Origin: Maritalea mobilis
GTDB lineage: Bacteria > Pseudomonadota > Alphaproteobacteria > Rhodobacterales > Rhodobacteraceae
Reading direction: 5' to 3'
DNA length: 64,000 bases
NCBI RefSeq assembly: GCF_019800885.1
Contig: NZ_JAHVKE010000002.1
Location: 558,001 to 622,000 of the forward strand
Positions within the stretch are counted from its first letter, which is position 1. Each line of letters starts with the position of its first letter. Shown here piece by piece: positions 61,294 through 64,000 of this stretch. The position numbers and the translations under genes were made by a program. The notes beneath the pieces were generated by a model. That model saw nothing but the letters and a program-made list of their open reading frames with translations, was not told the DNA's origin and made no database searches.

Positions 61294-64000
61294 TCGGGTC
61301 GCTGGCCTTCACCACGCCGCTGCTTTTGACGGCGCTGATCGCTTTGCCGGTCCTGTGGTGGCTCTTGCGCGCCGTGCCGCCCGCACCAATCCGGCGGCGC
61401 TTTCCCGGGGTCGCGCTTCTGCTGGGTCTGAAAGACGACGAAAGCCAGACGGACAAGACGCCGTGGTGGCTGCTCCTGTTGCGGATGCTGGCCGTGGCTG
61501 CCGCGATCATCGGTTTCGCGGGGCCTGTGCTGAACCCACAGCAGGACCGCGCCGGAGACGGACCACTCCTTCTCGTCATGGACAGTTCCTGGGCGTCCGC
61601 CCGCGATTGGCCGGCCCGGCTGGATCGCGCTCGCCTTGCCTTGGAAGAGGCCGGGCGCGCGGGACGCACGGTGGCGCTTGTCCAACTCACCGACCTTCCG
61701 GCCGGGGACCTGCCCCTGCAATCCGCGGCAAGCTGGACCGCGCGCATGGCCTCCCTGGAGCCGGCCCCCTACGTCCCGGATTTCCAAGCGGCGGCAGACT
61801 GGGCTGCAAACCTGGATGCGGGGCTGGAGATGCTCTGGTTCTCGGACGGGCTGGACCATGCCGGGCGCGATGACCTGCTGGACGCTTTCGAAGACCTCGG
61901 CCCGGTGTCGGTATTTCAAGGCGCTCGGGACGTGGTGGCGCTGGCCCCCGCCCGGTTCGAGGATGGCACGATCCGCACGCCCCTGATGCGGCAGGGCGGC
62001 ACGGGCCCGCGCGATGTGACGGTGGTCGCCCATGGCCTCGACCCCGCGGGCATCCCCCGTGACCTGGCACGCGAGACGGTCACGTTCGAGGGCGGTGCGA
62101 TGGAGACCGACGCGGTGTTCGACCTGCCGCCGGAATTGCGCAACCGCATCACGCGGTTCGAAGTGGCGGGCGAACGTTCGGCCGGGGCCGTGGCCCTGGC
62201 CGATGACGGTCTGCAACGCCGCGAGGTCGCCCTGATCGCGGCAGGTGGCGAGGACGAGGGGCAAGCGCTCCTGTCGCCCTTGCACTACCTGCGCCAAGCC
62301 CTCGCCCCGACGGCGGACCTGATGGAAGGCACTTTGTCGGACATGCTGCTGGCCAGCCCCGATGTCATGATCCTTGCGGATGTCGCAACGATCTCGGCGG
62401 ATGTGGAAGAGGCCCTGATCGCCTGGGTCGAGAACGGCGGCTTGCTCCTGCGCTTTGCCGGACCGCGGATCGCGGCCTCGGACCTCGCGCGGGAGGAAGT
62501 CGGGCCGCTGATGCCCGTGCGATTGCGTGCGGGGGGGCGCACCGTTGGCGGCGCGATGTCGTGGGGGGAGCCCAAGGCGTTGCGGCCGTTCGACGAAACC
62601 TCGCCCTTTTACGGCCTGACCATCCCCGAGGATGTGCGCGTCTCTTCGCAGGTCATGGCACAGCCCGATCCGACCCTGTCGGAGCGCACCATTGCCTCGC
62701 TCTCGGATGGTACGCCGCTGGTCACGCGCGCCGCACTGGGGCAGGGCAGCGTGGTCCTGTTCCACGTCACAGCGAATGCGGAATGGTCGACCTTGCCGCT
62801 GTCCGGCCTGTTCGTGCAGATGCTGGAGCGTTTGGCGGTGTCCACCCGCCCCGCGGTGCCGGATGCGGCGGACCTCGAAGGCACGACCTGGGTGCCGGAA
62901 GAGGTGCTCGATGGCTTCGGCATCCTGCGCGATGCAGGGACCCGGCCCGGCGTGGCCGGAGAGGACCTCGCTGATGCGCCTCTGACCGCCAACCTTCTGC
63001 CGGGGCTTTATTCTGACGGAGAGCGCCGGATCGCGCGCAACGTCATCACCGACGGCATGACGCTGCGTGCTGCCTCATGGCCCGCGCGCATCCCGGTCGA
63101 GGGGATGACGATGATTGCCCCGACCGACCTGATGGCGGCGTTCCTGACAGGGGCGTTGATCCTTCTCCTGATCGACGCGATCGCCGCCCTTTGGCTGGCG
63201 GGGCGGCTATCGGGCCTGTCGCGCGGCGCGGCCATCGTAGCGGCCTGCCTTCTGCTGGCCCCTGACGCGCAGGCGCAGGACCTGTCCATCGAGGACGAGT
63301 TGGCGCTTCTGGCGACGTCCGAAGTCACCCTCGCCTATGTCCTGACAGGGGATGCCGAATTGGACGAGGTCAGTCGCGCGGGCCTTACGGGCCTTTCGAA
63401 CGTGTTGTGGCAACGCACCTCGGTGGAACCGGCCGCGCCCATGGGGGTCGACCTGGAAAGCGATGTGCTGACCTTTTTCCCGATGCTCTACTGGCCGGTA
63501 TCGGTCGATCAGCCGCTTCCCTCGCCCGAGGCCTACCGACGGCTGAACGACTACCTGCGCGGGGGCGGAATGATCGTCTTCGACACGCGCGACGCGCATA
63601 TCGGCGGCTTCGGGTCGGGCACGCCCGAGGGGCGGCATCTGCGTGCGCTGGCCGCGCCGCTAGATATTCCGCCGCTGGAGCCGATCCCCGAGGATCATGT
63701 TCTGACGCGCACCTTCTACCTGCTTCAGCATTTCCCGGGCCGCCACACGAGCCCCGATGTCTGGGTCGAGGCCGCGCCGCCCGATGCCGAACAGATAGAG
63801 GGCATGCCGTTTCGCAACCTCAACGATGGCGTGACGCCGGTGCTGATCGGCGGCAACGATTGGGCCGCGGCCTGGGCGGTGAATGACATGGGCCGTCCCA
63901 TGTTCCCGGTCGGGCGGGGCATGACGGGCGATCGCCAGCGCGAGATTGCCTACCGCTTCGGTGTGAACCTCGTGATGCATGTGCTGTCGGGCAACTACAA
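61290..64000 (+). CDS. DUF4159 protein with BatA-like N-terminus, 3' end outside window
   Basis: Large membrane protein, about 903 residues visible. The N-terminus has BatA-like hydrophobic segments (FTTPLLLTALIALPVLWWLL and LLLLRMLAVAAAIIGFAGPV), followed by a vWA-like region (GPLLLVMDSSWASARDW). A later membrane segment (LMAAFLTGALILLLIDAIAA) precedes a DUF4159 domain with FFPMLYWPVSVDQP and GGGMIVFDTRDAHIGGFG. It is the third member of the MoxR-DUF58-DUF4159 cluster. The ATG at 61290 overlaps the small open frame stop. The frame is open to the last base, so the protein continues beyond it. Confidence 0.88.
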   Translation, partial: MIGSLAFTTPLLLTALIALPVLWWLLRAVPPAPIRRRFPGVALLLGLKDDESQTDKTPWWLLLLRMLAVAAAIIGFAGPVLNPQQDRAGDGPLLLVMDSSWASARDWPARLDRARLALEEAGRAGRTVALVQLTDLPAGDLPLQSAASWTARMASLEPAPYVPDFQAAADWAANLDAGLEMLWFSDGLDHAGRDDLLDAFEDLGPVSVFQGARDVVALAPARFEDGTIRTPLMRQGGTGPRDVTVVAHGLDPAGIPRDLARETVTFEGGAMETDAVFDLPPELRNRITRFEVAGERSAGAVALADDGLQRREVALIAAGGEDEGQALLSPLHYLRQALAPTADLMEGTLSDMLLASPDVMILADVATISADVEEALIAWVENGGLLLRFAGPRIAASDLAREEVGPLMPVRLRAGGRTVGGAMSWGEPKALRPFDETSPFYGLTIPEDVRVSSQVMAQPDPTLSERTIASLSDGTPLVTRAALGQGSVVLFHVTANAEWSTLPLSGLFVQMLERLAVSTRPAVPDAADLEGTTWVPEEVLDGFGILRDAGTRPGVAGEDLADAPLTANLLPGLYSDGERRIARNVITDGMTLRAASWPARIPVEGMTMIAPTDLMAAFLTGALILLLIDAIAALWLAGRLSGLSRGAAIVAACLLLAPDAQAQDLSIEDELALLATSEVTLAYVLTGDAELDEVSRAGLTGLSNVLWQRTSVEPAAPMGVDLESDVLTFFPMLYWPVSVDQPLPSPEAYRRLNDYLRGGGMIVFDTRDAHIGGFGSGTPEGRHLRALAAPLDIPPLEPIPEDHVLTRTFYLLQHFPGRHTSPDVWVEAAPPDAEQIEGMPFRNLNDGVTPVLIGGNDWAAAWAVNDMGRPMFPVGRGMTGDRQREIAYRFGVNLVMHVLSGNY

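Noticed and set aside
61107-62765. 552-codon minus-strand open frame
   Set aside because: Antisense to the DUF4159 gene, whose plus-strand frame gives BatA-like helices and a vWA-like region.

Overview
The window is a GC-rich stretch of alphaproteobacterial chromosome, most likely from the family Rhodobacteraceae (Roseobacter group). The assignment rests on protein flavour and gene order: bztABCD amino-acid transporter, ATP12-type F1 chaperone, LuxR/LuxI pair of the rhodobacteral type, PF11316-type putative rhamnosyltransferases, MoxR-DUF58-DUF4159 cluster, and a cobalamin-binding regulator resembling PpaA/AerR behind FnrL-like and PpsR-like boxes. The last feature hints at a phototroph or a descendant of one. 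No prophage, insertion sequence, CRISPR array or rRNA gene was seen.

Region 1 (1-31250) is the transcription/translation block: rpoB (5' end cut off), rpoC, then an acylphosphatase and a small glycosyltransferase-EamA-glycosyltransferase operon, then the str genes (rpsL, rpsG, fusA, tuf) and the S10, spc and alpha ribosomal-protein genes through secY, adk, rpoA and rplQ. The ribosomal cluster is cut into transcription units by hairpin terminators (after rplW, rplP, rpmD and rplQ) and by sigma70-like promoters (before rpsL, rplO and rpsM, and weaker candidates before rpsJ and rpmC). A 2-oxoglutarate/Fe(II) oxygenase gene on the opposite strand is lodged between rplP and rpmC.

Region 2 (31300-37600) starts with a quorum-sensing pair whose luxR promoter carries a lux-box-like dyad over its -10 element. 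It continues with a membrane protein, rarA, and a translationally coupled series crcB, RluC-type pseudouridine synthase, HAD phosphatase and ATP12 chaperone. Region 3 (37800-42750) is the bztABCD acidic-amino-acid/amide ABC transporter; its first permease has an unusual extra domain. Region 4 (42780-53380) is mostly minus-strand: SixA-like phosphatase, Fe-S protein, argB, engB, MOSC protein, yidC, an EAL phosphodiesterase, ttcA, yidD, rnpA and rpmH, interrupted by a plus-strand DUF900 hydrolase, then DUF523.

Region 5 (53560-64000) holds a TVP38/TMEM64 membrane protein with a MerA-like flavoprotein, an orphan histidine kinase, tRNA-Arg(ACG), the cobalamin-binding regulator with its control region, DUF1285, and a MoxR-DUF58-DUF4159 cluster that runs off the right edge. 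A triplet of evenly spaced 20-bp palindromes sits between the DUF58 and DUF4159 genes. The most promising leads are the regulator's control region, the oxygenase beside the L16 gene, the permease insertion, the lux box over a -10 element, and the palindrome triplet. All database-level statements here are from memory of the families and were not searched.
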